Source of the DNA: Devosia aquimaris
GTDB lineage: Bacteria; Pseudomonadota; Alphaproteobacteria; Rhizobiales; Devosiaceae
Direction of reading: 5' to 3'
Assembly: GCF_020169335.1 (NCBI RefSeq)
Contig: NZ_JAIEZN010000001.1
Coordinates: forward strand, 2,592,327-2,656,326
DNA length: 64,000 nucleotides
The notes beneath the pieces were generated by a model. The model did not search any database. It saw only the letters and a program-made list of their open reading frames with translations, and had not been told where the DNA came from. Positions 34,047 through 42,951 of the stretch are shown here, piece after piece (positions within the stretch are counted from its first letter, which is position 1; each line of letters begins with the position of its first letter). The position numbers and the translations under genes were made by a program.

Positions 34047-35177
34047 TTGAAGTACTGCAAGCAATGCCTGCAACCAGACACTCGTCCCAACACCCAGTTC
34101 CTGCCCGAAGGCATTTGCCCGGCCTGCGAATATTACTCCCGTCTCAAGAACGTGGACTGGCAGGAGCGCTACGAAATCCTGCAGGATGTGCTGGCAGCAC
34201 GGCCCAGGCGATCCGACCAGGAGTTCGACTGCATCATCGGCGTCAGCGGCGGCAAGGACAGCATGCGCCAGGCACTCTGGGTTCGGGACAACCTTGGCCT
34301 CAAGCCGCTCCTGGCATGCCTGACCTACCCGCCCGAACAGGTCACTGAGCGCGGCGTCGACAACATCTCGAACCTGATCGAGCTGGGGTTCGATATGGTG
34401 ATGTCAGCGCCTGCACCCGGGACCTGGCGCAAGCTCATGCGCGAGTCTTTCCTGCGTTTTACCAACTGGGCCAAGTCGACCGAGTTGGCCCTGTTCAGCT
34501 CAGTGCCGCAACTGGCAATCCGCTACCGCATCCCGCTTATTCTGTGGGGGGAGAACCCGGGCCTGCAACTGGGTGACCTCAAGACGCTTGGCAAGACCGG
34601 CTATGATGGCAACAATCTGCGCTACATGAATACCCTTTCCGGGGGCGCCGCCGACTGGATGATGGAGGCAGGCGCCACCAATACAGAACTCCTGCCCTAC
34701 CGCTATCCGGCCCCTGAAGCCTTTGAGGAACACGACCTCCAGATCATCTACCTGGGCTGGTTCCTGGGGGATTGGTCCTTGGTCAACAATGGCATGTATT
34801 CTGCCGGGCGCGGGCTGAAGGTCCGCTCTGATACGGTCGACAACACTGGCGATCTGCGCGGCGTCACGTCGCTGGACGAGGATTGGGTGACGCTCAACCA
34901 GATGATCAAATACTACAAGTTTGGTTTTGGTCGCGTCACCGACTATGTCAACGAAGAGATACGTCTCGGCCGCCTCAAGCGGGAGGACGGCATCCGCCTG
35001 GTGGAAAAATACGACGACGCCTGCTCGCCCGAGTACATCGCCAAGTTCTGCGACTATATCGAGATCTCGGTCGACGCATTCTGGGATCAGGTCCATCGCT
35101 CGCTCAACAAGAACCTGTTCGAGCTGCACAGTGACGGTACGATTACGCGCAAATTCGAAGTGGGTGTCGGGCTATGA
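34047..35177 (+). CDS. N-acetyl sugar amidotransferase (PseA/WbpG family)
   Basis: 376 residues from a TTG with GGAG eight bases upstream. N-terminal zinc-type cysteines: Cys4/Cys7 and Cys24/Cys27. The PP-loop SGGKDS is intact at residues 67-72, so ATP-dependent adenylation of an amide is expected. Family members use ammonia delivered by HisH/HisF homologues to convert an N-acetyl to an acetamidino group, for example on pseudaminic acid in Campylobacter or 2,3-diacetamido sugars in Pseudomonas. The HisH and HisF partners follow directly. Confidence 0.88.
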   Translation: MKYCKQCLQPDTRPNTQFLPEGICPACEYYSRLKNVDWQERYEILQDVLAARPRRSDQEFDCIIGVSGGKDSMRQALWVRDNLGLKPLLACLTYPPEQVTERGVDNISNLIELGFDMVMSAPAPGTWRKLMRESFLRFTNWAKSTELALFSSVPQLAIRYRIPLILWGENPGLQLGDLKTLGKTGYDGNNLRYMNTLSGGAADWMMEAGATNTELLPYRYPAPEAFEEHDLQIIYLGWFLGDWSLVNNGMYSAGRGLKVRSDTVDNTGDLRGVTSLDEDWVTLNQMIKYYKFGFGRVTDYVNEEIRLGRLKREDGIRLVEKYDDACSPEYIAKFCDYIEISVDAFWDQVHRSLNKNLFELHSDGTITRKFEVGVGL

Positions 35178-35797
35178 AGCGGCGCACGATCGGCATCGTC
35201 GACTATGGCGTGGGCAATATCGGCTCTCTTGAGCGCTCGCTGTCCGCACTGGGCTATCGCTGCCAGACCACGTCCAATCCTGAAACGCTGGCCGCCAGCA
35301 GCCTGATCCTGTTGCCCGGCGTGGGCGCTTTTCCGACGGCGATGGCGGCCTTGCACGATCATGACATGGTGGGCTTCCTGCAGGAGCGGGCCCAGTCTGG
35401 TCAGCCGCTGGTCGGCATTTGCCTCGGCATGCAGCTGCTGGCCGATAGCTCGGACGAGATCCGCGAGACCTCAGGGCTTGGCATCATTCCGGGCTATGTG
35501 ACCGCTCTCGAAAATGCGGACTGGCATATCGGCTGGAATACGCTTGAAGCGGCGTCAAGTGATCCCCTGGTGCGCCCCAGCGACGGCCGCACCGTCTATT
35601 TCAACCACTCCTTCGTGCTCCGGACATCACCGGAATATGTCATCGGCGTCGCACGCATTGACCAGGGCATGACGCCCTTCCCCGTCGCCATCCGCCGCGA
35701 GAACACGGTGGGTTTGCAGTTCCACCCCGAGAAAAGCCAGGCCGCTGGCCTGCAACTGCTGACCGACGTCATCGAGGGCCTGTGCCGTGCTGCGTAA
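35174..35797 (+). CDS. hisH: HisH-like glutamine amidotransferase subunit (polysaccharide type)
   Basis: 207 residues, class I glutaminase. Conserved: YGVGNIGSLERSL, LLPGVGAFPTAM, the nucleophile in GICLGMQLLADSS and FHPEKSQ with His and Glu. Four-base overlap with the PP-loop gene. It hydrolyses glutamine and passes ammonia to the HisF-like barrel. The context shows a role in sugar amidination, not histidine synthesis, as no other his gene is near. Confidence 0.88.
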   Translation: MKRRTIGIVDYGVGNIGSLERSLSALGYRCQTTSNPETLAASSLILLPGVGAFPTAMAALHDHDMVGFLQERAQSGQPLVGICLGMQLLADSSDEIRETSGLGIIPGYVTALENADWHIGWNTLEAASSDPLVRPSDGRTVYFNHSFVLRTSPEYVIGVARIDQGMTPFPVAIRRENTVGLQFHPEKSQAAGLQLLTDVIEGLCRAA

Positions 35798-36557
35798 ACG
35801 CATTGTAGGCGTCATAACCGTCAAGGATGGCTGGGCCGTCCAATCCATGGGCTACCGGCGCTATCTGCCATTGGGTCGCCCCGAAATCCTGGCCCTCAAT
35901 CTTGACCGTTGGGGCGCCGACGAAATCGTGCTGCAGTGCATCGACCGTACCAGCACCCAGGCAGGCCCCGACATCGCCATGATCGAGCGCGTCGCCCAAA
36001 AGGGCCTGACGACGCCGTTGATCTACCTGGGCGGCATTCACACGGCCCAGCAGGCGGTTGCCGTAGTCCATGCCGGCGCAGACCGCATCGCCATTGATGC
36101 CATGCTCACCGACGAGCCGTCCCAGGTGCATGAGATCGAAGCCAACCTGGGCGCACAGGCCATCATCGCCGCGCTGCCACTGTCTGTCGAACCAGCCGGG
36201 CTGATGCATCGCAACTATCGCACCGGGGCGCTGGCGCCACTGTCCGATACCGTGCTTGAGCTGATGAGCAAACGCATTGTCTCCGAAGTGATGACCATCG
36301 ACTGGCGCAATGACGGCGGTACGGCCTTCGACACCCGTATCCTGGACACATTCCCGCTTGCCGACATCCCGCTGATCGCCTTTGGCGGACTGGCCGGCGC
36401 CGACCAGCTGCGCGGCGTGCTAACGCGCAAATCGGTGGTGGCCGCCGCCGTTGGCAACACGTTGAACTATCGCGAGCATGCCATCCGCCATCTCAAGAAG
36501 GCGCTCGGTGACCTGCCGATCCGTGCGCCATCTCATGAACGCAGGGTAGACCACTGA
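35787..36557 (+). CDS. hisF: HisF-like cyclase/ammonia-channel subunit (polysaccharide type)
   Basis: 256 residues from a GTG overlapping hisH by 11 bases. The barrel has RIVGVITVKDGWAVQS at the start, DRTSTQAGPDIAMIERVA, LGGIHTAQQAV, ADRIAIDAML and LIAFGGLAGADQLRGV near the end. Some catalytic positions of true HisF appear altered (the D-K-D type entry is changed), which fits use as an ammonia channel for the PP-loop enzyme. It is placed between two PP-loop homologues. Confidence 0.85.
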   Translation: MLRKRIVGVITVKDGWAVQSMGYRRYLPLGRPEILALNLDRWGADEIVLQCIDRTSTQAGPDIAMIERVAQKGLTTPLIYLGGIHTAQQAVAVVHAGADRIAIDAMLTDEPSQVHEIEANLGAQAIIAALPLSVEPAGLMHRNYRTGALAPLSDTVLELMSKRIVSEVMTIDWRNDGGTAFDTRILDTFPLADIPLIAFGGLAGADQLRGVLTRKSVVAAAVGNTLNYREHAIRHLKKALGDLPIRAPSHERRVDH

Positions 36558-36559
36558 TT

Positions 36560-37804
36560 ATGGCCGACACATGCTGCCGCCGTTGCTTGTACCGCTCCAG
36601 CCATCCCCTGGGCCTAGTGCTCGATGAGGACGGGATCTGCTCAGGCTGCCGGATTCACGAAGAAAAGGATCGCCTGGACTGGGATGCGCGCTGGCGCAAG
36701 CTTGAGGCCCTGGTGGAGCCCTATCGCAACGCCGCGGGCGCCAATTACGATTGCATCGTCCCCGTCACCGGAGCCAACGACTCCTACTACATTGTCCACC
36801 TGGTCAAGGAGCGGCTGGGGCTCAACCCGCTGCTGGTGACGTACAACAAGTATTTCAACACCCCGCTCGGTATTCGCAACCTCGCCAATCTGCGCATTCG
36901 CTTCAACTGCGATATCCTTGTGCAGAACGTCAATCCGGTCACGGTCAAGGCGATCACGCGGACAACGCTGCGCCAGTTCGGCAGCATGTATTGGCCTCCA
37001 CTGGCGGGTCAGACTGTGTTTCCCGTGCAGACAGCGGTTCGCTACAAGGTTCCGCTCATCATCTGGGGGGCACACCAGGGTCTTGAGCAGGTCGGCATGT
37101 TCAGCCATGAACATGAGGTGGAAATGTCGCGCCGCTATCGCGTCGACCACGATCTGATGGCGCGCGAGGCCGACGACCTGTTGTCCATCTTCGACACGCT
37201 CAAGGGCGATGACGTGGCCCAATATCGCTATCCCAGCGACCCCGATCTTGCCGCCGGTGGCGTCCGCGGCATCTATCTGGGCAATTTCGTGCGCTGGGAT
37301 CCCAAGGCACAGCATGAACAGATGATCCAATCGCATGGCTACCAAAGCGCCAGCTTTGACCGGACGTTCGATTGCTACGACCACGTCGACTGCTACAACT
37401 TCATGGACATCCACGATGTCCTCAAGCTGTACAAGCACGGCTATTCCAAGGTCACCGACCACGCCAGCCGCGAGATTCGGCATGGGCGGCTGACGCGCGA
37501 CCAGGGCCTTGAACTGGTGCGCAAGCATGAGCAGGCGCCGCTTCGTCACATCGAAAAGTTCTGCGAGTGGCTCGGCGTCGATCCACGCGGCCTGCAGTTC
37601 ATCATGAACGAGCACCGCAACCCCGACTACTGGACCGAGGAACGCCCAGGTCATTGGGTGTTTCATGGCTGGAGCACCATGCCCCAGCCCGAGACTGCTC
37701 ATAATCCTGCACCCGTCCGCACGGACGTCGCCTTCAAGGCGACCCACAGTCTCAACCTCGACCGCGACGAAAAGTACATCGTGGTGGGCAAGGGCTACCC
37801 CTGA
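36560..37804 (+). CDS. Second N-acetyl sugar amidotransferase homologue with degenerate PP-loop
   Basis: 414 residues. The architecture matches the protein at 34047: N-terminal cysteine pairs (Cys6/Cys9, Cys27/Cys30), a nucleotide-binding loop, then the long C-terminal domain with LYKHGYSKVTDHASREIRHG. The loop reads TGANDS at residues 70-75 instead of SGGKDS, so the conserved Lys is Asn and a Gly is Ala. Either it acts on a different substrate with altered ATP use, or it is a non-catalytic partner of the first enzyme. It follows hisF with a two-base gap, so it clearly belongs to the same module. Confidence 0.8.
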   Translation: MADTCCRRCLYRSSHPLGLVLDEDGICSGCRIHEEKDRLDWDARWRKLEALVEPYRNAAGANYDCIVPVTGANDSYYIVHLVKERLGLNPLLVTYNKYFNTPLGIRNLANLRIRFNCDILVQNVNPVTVKAITRTTLRQFGSMYWPPLAGQTVFPVQTAVRYKVPLIIWGAHQGLEQVGMFSHEHEVEMSRRYRVDHDLMAREADDLLSIFDTLKGDDVAQYRYPSDPDLAAGGVRGIYLGNFVRWDPKAQHEQMIQSHGYQSASFDRTFDCYDHVDCYNFMDIHDVLKLYKHGYSKVTDHASREIRHGRLTRDQGLELVRKHEQAPLRHIEKFCEWLGVDPRGLQFIMNEHRNPDYWTEERPGHWVFHGWSTMPQPETAHNPAPVRTDVAFKATHSLNLDRDEKYIVVGKGYP

Positions 37805-37835
37805 TAAGGCCACCCACTAGAGGTCGGGAACGCGC

Positions 37836-40043
37836 ATGGATGTCGGCAACATAAGCTTTTCTGCATTGTCGCAGGTAGCGGACCTGCGCTTTTTTGGAAA
37901 TGCGCTCGCCTTGCTGGTTCTGCTGTTCCTGGCTGGACGCCCGCTTGCCCGCCGGATTGAAAGCGGCTTTGCAGCCACCATCCTGGCGGTCCTGATTGGG
38001 CTGTGTGTCACCGTGCTTCTGGCAGCTGCGCCTTGGCCATTCGCCAAGCATCAGATTGCCCTTGTGCTGCTGGGATTGGCTTTTTTCAATCTGTTGCCCG
38101 TCCGACGGCCCGACACGCCAGATAGCCAAGCCGGGCGATGGGGTTTCGGGCTCGCGGCATTGTTGGCCGCCACCTATCTGGCTGCCAATGCCTCGCCGAT
38201 TCCGTTCATGCATTATGACTACTTCCATGCCGCCATGCGCTCGATGGAGCTGGCGCGGTCTGGCACGGCCTTCTCGCCATGGCTCAAGCAGTTCGACGCC
38301 AGTGGCTGGTTCCTCTTCGACCAGACAACATCCCTCGCGCTCGACGGACTGGAAGTGGTGTGGTTTGGCACATTGACCGGCACGCTGTCGCGGCTGGTTG
38401 TGCTGCTTTTGTCAGCCTATCTGGTGCTCACGCTTGATCGCCTGCGGATAAGCCGCCCGGTTCTGGCCGTTGTGACCGTGCTTCTCTGCATCTATCTGCT
38501 CGACAACGCCTTTGCCTTCCGCCCACATCTCTATGTCGGACTGGTTCTGGCTGCGGTTGTGACCACCCTTGCCCAGCCGCGGGCCAAGGCCGGTTGGCTG
38601 ATCGCCGTTCTTGTGGCGCTGTTGATTCTGGCCAAGCGCGATGGCGTCGTGCTGGCCCCGTTTGTGACGATGCTGGCCGTCTGGCGGCTGGCTGGCGTCC
38701 GTACCGGTCGGCGCGTGAACCTCGCGCTGTTCGTGCCATTTGGCCTGGCCGCAATTGCCCTGCTTGTTGCCGGGCTCAGCTTTGCGCAGATCGGTGGCGT
38801 TTCGGTTGGCCGGCAACTGCTGGTCTCTCTCGCACAACTGGACCCCATGCAACTCGCTCAGCGTGGCGTCATCGCCCAGTTGGCGGTCTGCATCGCCCTT
38901 CCGCTGCTGTCCTACGTTCTGATCACCGCGCCCGACAAGCGCCGCAGCCTCCTGGTTCCGCTGTTGATGATCATCCTGGTCGCTATTCTGGTGGTGGCGT
39001 CTGCCGTGCTTCTGGAAGGGGGCAACCGCTTCAACGAAGGCACGTTGCTGCGCAAGTTGATCTACTTCCTTGTGCCCCCTACATTGGTCTTTCTTGCGCT
39101 GGCCTTCCCACGCCCTGCGGTTGAAGAACGTCGTTTCGGCAAATTGGCTTTCGACAGTGTGGCGCTAGCGGCACTGGCCGTGTTCCTGGGTTATCATCTG
39201 CAGGACATCGTCAACCCGCGCCACGGGTGGGGTGACATCGCCATTGATGCCGCCAGCTTCTTCCGCGAGGTCGTGCCGTCCGGAGCCGACGCCTCCATCG
39301 GCTTCCTGGTGCCCCAGCCGGACTCCCTTGCGCGCAGCCCCTTCGGCGAGACCGAAACCTACCAGTTTCCCATGATGACAGCCTATCTCGGGCGCGACCT
39401 CCGCTTCGCGCCCACGATGGAGGAACTGTCGGACCGGGACATAATCTTCCTGCCGCGTCCCATGCCGGCGGTAGAGCGCATGGCCTTGGTTCAACAGTTT
39501 GACCGCACCTATCGGGAACTGGCTGGCGGCTATGGGTTGGCGCTGACCGCCAGAGGTGTTGCAGCGCTGGGTCCCGCGCATGTTCTGGCCTTTGCGAACG
39601 GTGATCCTGTCGACCGCGCGCTGACGACTGTGCCCTGGAAGTTCCTGGACAAGCACTGGCCCGAATGGGCCCGCATCGCTGAAGTGCCCTGGCCATCGGA
39701 CGTGACCCAGGTGATGGTTGCATGGTCACAGGCCGAGGCGGACTGGACCAAGCCGATCACCTTCGACTTCCCCAACCCGGATGGGCACAGGGTCTTCAGC
39801 GTGGAGTTCTCCGACCATCCCCTTGGTGATCGACGCCCTGAGACGATTACGATCACGACTGCCGATGGCACCGTTACCGCCCCGGCACAGACTTTCTTCT
39901 CTCACAATCGCTATGAGCTTCCGATCAGGACACAGGGACCATTCAGCCTGTCCTTTACCGCCGCACAGTCTCCGATCGAACCGCCATGGCTGGCGCCCTA
40001 TTTCGTGATATTTGATCTGCAGCTCAAGCAGGAAACCCCATAA
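37836..40043 (+). CDS. Large polytopic membrane protein, possible GT-C glycosyltransferase
   Basis: 735 residues. The first 470 contain about ten membrane segments, including a loop FMHYDYFHAAMRSMELA with acidic and His residues after an early helix. The last 260 residues (from PRHGWGDIAIDAASF) look soluble and extracytoplasmic. The layout resembles GT-C glycosyltransferases that use lipid-linked sugars, but I see no decisive motif and do not recognise the family. It could also be a polymer-modifying enzyme. Confidence 0.55.
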   Translation: MDVGNISFSALSQVADLRFFGNALALLVLLFLAGRPLARRIESGFAATILAVLIGLCVTVLLAAAPWPFAKHQIALVLLGLAFFNLLPVRRPDTPDSQAGRWGFGLAALLAATYLAANASPIPFMHYDYFHAAMRSMELARSGTAFSPWLKQFDASGWFLFDQTTSLALDGLEVVWFGTLTGTLSRLVVLLLSAYLVLTLDRLRISRPVLAVVTVLLCIYLLDNAFAFRPHLYVGLVLAAVVTTLAQPRAKAGWLIAVLVALLILAKRDGVVLAPFVTMLAVWRLAGVRTGRRVNLALFVPFGLAAIALLVAGLSFAQIGGVSVGRQLLVSLAQLDPMQLAQRGVIAQLAVCIALPLLSYVLITAPDKRRSLLVPLLMIILVAILVVASAVLLEGGNRFNEGTLLRKLIYFLVPPTLVFLALAFPRPAVEERRFGKLAFDSVALAALAVFLGYHLQDIVNPRHGWGDIAIDAASFFREVVPSGADASIGFLVPQPDSLARSPFGETETYQFPMMTAYLGRDLRFAPTMEELSDRDIIFLPRPMPAVERMALVQQFDRTYRELAGGYGLALTARGVAALGPAHVLAFANGDPVDRALTTVPWKFLDKHWPEWARIAEVPWPSDVTQVMVAWSQAEADWTKPITFDFPNPDGHRVFSVEFSDHPLGDRRPETITITTADGTVTAPAQTFFSHNRYELPIRTQGPFSLSFTAAQSPIEPPWLAPYFVIFDLQLKQETP

Positions 40044-40053
40044 AGATGGCAAT

Positions 40054-40076
40054 GGTGCCTGTTGTACAACGGCACC
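40054..40076 (+). other. Hairpin between two cluster genes
   Basis: GGTGCC and GGCACC flank the inner palindrome GTTGTACAAC, giving an almost continuous 11-bp stem with one bulged T. It lies in the 52-bp gap before the KpsC/S-like gene. No T-run follows, so it may stabilise RNA or bind a protein. Confidence 0.45.
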
Positions 40077-40095
40077 ACTACTGCCCAGGAAGACA

Positions 40096-41556
40096 ATGAT
40101 GACCGCCAACGTGCTTTGCCTGTCCCGATCCTACCTTTCCAATCTGCTGCCAAGGCTGGGAAAGCTGGATGCGGATGCGCAGTATTTTCATATCGTGCAG
40201 AGCGATGCAGAAGAACGCGCAGTTAAAGCAGCCGGCGGCACAGTGGTGCTGAACCTGGAGGCTGTCGTGCGACAGCACTTCAGTTCAACTCAGCCTGCGC
40301 AATGGCGCGAGCCGGAAGATTTCCGAGACGTGACGGGGTTTGGCTGGTCAGCGCTCTATTCGGACCGCAACCTGCCCGACCTGCCGGCCCGAAAGCGCGA
40401 GAAGACCGCGCGGATCGTCTTTGACGCCGTCGCTGCGCTGTTCGCGGAACGCCACTACGACGCCTTCGTCAGCGAGCCCGTGGCCATCTTCATCACGCAC
40501 ATTGTTTTCTATTTCTGCCGCAAGACCGGCACCCGCCCCCTCCTGTGGGCCAATACATACTTTCCGGACTATTTTTATTTTGCCGACGCCACCAACATCT
40601 CGGTACCGACACCGATTGCCGGCGCCCCGAACACCAGCCCCGAGCTGCGCAAGACAGTTGAATCCTATGCCCATGGCGTGATTGGCGACCGGGTCGGCCC
40701 GGCCTATCACCATGCCTTTGCCAGCAAGGCCAGCAAGCCCCAGCTGGACTATCTCAGCCAACGCAAGGGTGAGCGACCGCTGGTGCTGCGTCCGGGCCTG
40801 ACCAGTATCGGCCTCCAGTTCGCCCGCATGATGCGCGCGCACATCAAACGCCTGACCTTCCCGTTCCGCGGGGATTACATGACCGCGGGGTCGGCCTCAG
40901 AGCATCGTGCCTATATGCGCTATCTGCTCACGCCGTCCTATGTCTACGATGCCCTGCCCGACAGCTTTGCTGCCACCAATGTGGTCTATCCACTGCAGTA
41001 CGAGCCGGAAGCATCCCTGATCTATTTCGCGCCAGAGATCGTCAGCCAGATATCGTTTGTCGAAACCATCCTGCGCGCCCTGCCCAGCGACCGGCTCCTG
41101 TGGGTCAAGGAACATCCGAACCAGTTCGGCGCCCTGGGCGAAAAGCCCTGGCGCGCGTTGCGGGCCAAATATGGCAACCTGCGCTTCATCCACGGTCGGC
41201 AAAGCGGCCGCGAACTGATCAAGCGTTGCGGCGCCGCTGTAAGCATTTCGAGCAGCATGGGCATGGACGCCCTCTTGCTTGGCCGCAAGGTGATCGTCGC
41301 CGGTCGGGTCTTCTACCGCACTTTCACCGGCGCCATACCGGTCTCTTCGCATGACGAGCTTGCAGTTGCGCTGAATCGCGCTGAAACCTACGAGCTCAGC
41401 GACAACGCCGACGCCAATATCGAGGAACTCATCGCGTTTGGCCGCAACGCCTATCCCGGCGACCCCCAGCCATCTGATGTCCTGTTCACCGAGGAAAACC
41501 TGCACGCCCTCTCGGAGGCAATTCGAGCCGAATATCGAGCGGGAACAGCCAAGTGA
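40096..41556 (+). CDS. Capsule polysaccharide biosynthesis protein (KpsC/KpsS-like)
   Basis: 486 residues from tandem ATGs at 40096/40099 behind AGGA. The C-terminal third has the family pattern: VVYPLQYEPEASLIYFAPE, RLLWVKEHPNQFG, and SISSSMGMDALLLGRKVIV, as in Capsule_synth (PF05159) proteins. Characterised KpsC/KpsS members transfer beta-Kdo; relatives in other loci are sugar transferases of unknown specificity. Here, with pseudaminic acid rather than Kdo in the operon, it may transfer the nonulosonic acid. The stop overlaps the next start. Confidence 0.72.
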   Translation: MMTANVLCLSRSYLSNLLPRLGKLDADAQYFHIVQSDAEERAVKAAGGTVVLNLEAVVRQHFSSTQPAQWREPEDFRDVTGFGWSALYSDRNLPDLPARKREKTARIVFDAVAALFAERHYDAFVSEPVAIFITHIVFYFCRKTGTRPLLWANTYFPDYFYFADATNISVPTPIAGAPNTSPELRKTVESYAHGVIGDRVGPAYHHAFASKASKPQLDYLSQRKGERPLVLRPGLTSIGLQFARMMRAHIKRLTFPFRGDYMTAGSASEHRAYMRYLLTPSYVYDALPDSFAATNVVYPLQYEPEASLIYFAPEIVSQISFVETILRALPSDRLLWVKEHPNQFGALGEKPWRALRAKYGNLRFIHGRQSGRELIKRCGAAVSISSSMGMDALLLGRKVIVAGRVFYRTFTGAIPVSSHDELAVALNRAETYELSDNADANIEELIAFGRNAYPGDPQPSDVLFTEENLHALSEAIRAEYRAGTAK

Positions 41557-42089
41557 AGCAGATCCTGAAAAAGCTCTGGATGATCGAGAGCCAGATCCGG
41601 GGGCACATCCGCGTCTCCCGCTTCTTCTGGTTCCGGGTGCCGTTCATCGGCCGTCCGATCTCCATGATCCTGGATCGGCTCATGCTGGTTTGCTACGGCG
41701 TGGACATGATGTCCTCGTCCATCGATGTCAAACGCCTGTCGATCAGCCATCCGAACGGCATTTTGCTCGGCGGCAACGGCGTGGTGTCGTCTGGTCGGGT
41801 TGCCGTCATGGCTGGCGTCTCGCTGGTAGCACGCAGCCCTTCCGACCCAACCTATCTTGAACGTCACAAAACCAGATCCGTCTTTCGTTTTGGCGATAAT
41901 GTGGTAATCGGAGCAGGTTCGGTCGTGGTCGGCCCGATCGATATTTGCGACAATGTGATCATTGGTGCGATGTCGCTGGTGAACAAGTCGATTTCAGAAC
42001 CAGGCATCTATGTCGGAGTGCCGGTTCGCCGAGTGAAAGACCAGGCATCCGACGAATGGGTCCAGTCCGGTGATGCAAAGGAACACTAA
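41553..42089 (+). CDS. Left-handed beta-helix (hexapeptide) acyltransferase
   Basis: 178 residues from a GTG overlapping the previous stop. An N-terminal helical part is followed by hexapeptide turns: GVVSSGRVAVMAGV, FGDNVVIGAGSVVVGPIDICDNVIIGA, and the LbH end GIYVGVPVRRVKD. It would O- or N-acetylate a sugar of the polymer or precursor using acetyl-CoA. The acceptor is unknown. The dioxygenase-like gene begins on the next base after the stop. Confidence 0.75.
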   Translation: MKQILKKLWMIESQIRGHIRVSRFFWFRVPFIGRPISMILDRLMLVCYGVDMMSSSIDVKRLSISHPNGILLGGNGVVSSGRVAVMAGVSLVARSPSDPTYLERHKTRSVFRFGDNVVIGAGSVVVGPIDICDNVIIGAMSLVNKSISEPGIYVGVPVRRVKDQASDEWVQSGDAKEH

Positions 42090-42941
42090 GTGACAAGTCT
42101 ACGAGACATCGGAAGCTTTATCCGCTGGCGGCTCATCCCGGTCCGCTATGCGACCATGCTGATGGAATATGGCAAGCACGCAGGTGCGCAGCGCGCTGGC
42201 GTGAGCAAGACCACGGGCATTCTCGACGAACAGGGCTATCACGCCGGTCCCACGCTCGATGCCGAGACGGTCGCTGCCCTGCGCGAGATCTATGTGCCTC
42301 GCGGCGCGCTGGTGGTTCCCAAAGACCGCGGCGCACCGTTTGTGAACCTGGTCAAGCCGGAAGACTTCACCGTCGACAATCCGCTGATGAAAGTGGCCTT
42401 TTCCCAGGAAGTACTCGACCCCGCCATCGACTATTTCGGTGGGCGTCTGACCCTGGACAGTATCCAGGTGCTCTACTCTTATCCGACCGAAAAGCTGCGC
42501 GAGAGCCAGTTCTGGCACAAGGACTACGGCGACCGGAAGTCGTTCCACTGTGTGGTCTATCTCAATGACGTCCTCACGGACGACAAGGGCCCCTTCGTCT
42601 TTGTGGACAAGAACGACACCAAACGCATTCGAAAGTCGATCGCAATCCGCCGGCTTTCGGACGACGAGCTCAAGGCCGAGCTCGGCAATGGTCAGATCCG
42701 GACGTTCTACGGCAAGGCTGGAGAATCGGTGCTGGTCGACCCGGCAGTCTGCTACCACTACGGCAGCCGTTGCACGTCTGAGCCGCGCTATGCGATCTTT
42801 GTGACCTTCAATTCACAGACCCCCTTCGTGCCGGCAAACCCGCAGATCCTCGACAATGCCGAGCGTCTCGCAGAGGTTGGCGCCAAGCTGCGTCCCGATC
42901 TCAACCCGCGTTTCCTGCGGAACATCTTGCGGCTGAATTGA
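42090..42941 (+). CDS. Phytanoyl-CoA dioxygenase-like Fe(II)/2-oxoglutarate enzyme
   Basis: 283 residues from a GTG directly abutting the upstream stop. The His-x-Asp iron motif is in FWHKDYGDRKSFHCVVYLNDV (His and Asp around residues 139-141), followed by GPFVFVDKND. A later CYHYGSRC supplies the distal His, and SRCTSEPRYAIFVTF the 2-oxoglutarate Arg region. Such enzymes hydroxylate or otherwise oxidise a C-H bond. In a polysaccharide cluster it may modify a sugar or lipid carrier; the target cannot be read. Confidence 0.72.
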   Translation: MTSLRDIGSFIRWRLIPVRYATMLMEYGKHAGAQRAGVSKTTGILDEQGYHAGPTLDAETVAALREIYVPRGALVVPKDRGAPFVNLVKPEDFTVDNPLMKVAFSQEVLDPAIDYFGGRLTLDSIQVLYSYPTEKLRESQFWHKDYGDRKSFHCVVYLNDVLTDDKGPFVFVDKNDTKRIRKSIAIRRLSDDELKAELGNGQIRTFYGKAGESVLVDPAVCYHYGSRCTSEPRYAIFVTFNSQTPFVPANPQILDNAERLAEVGAKLRPDLNPRFLRNILRLN

Positions 42942-42951
42942 GCGCAACAGC

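Noticed and set aside
35174..36557. hisH and hisF as part of histidine biosynthesis
   Set aside because: No other his genes are near, and both are wedged between PP-loop sugar amidotransferases, the standard arrangement for acetamidino-sugar synthesis.
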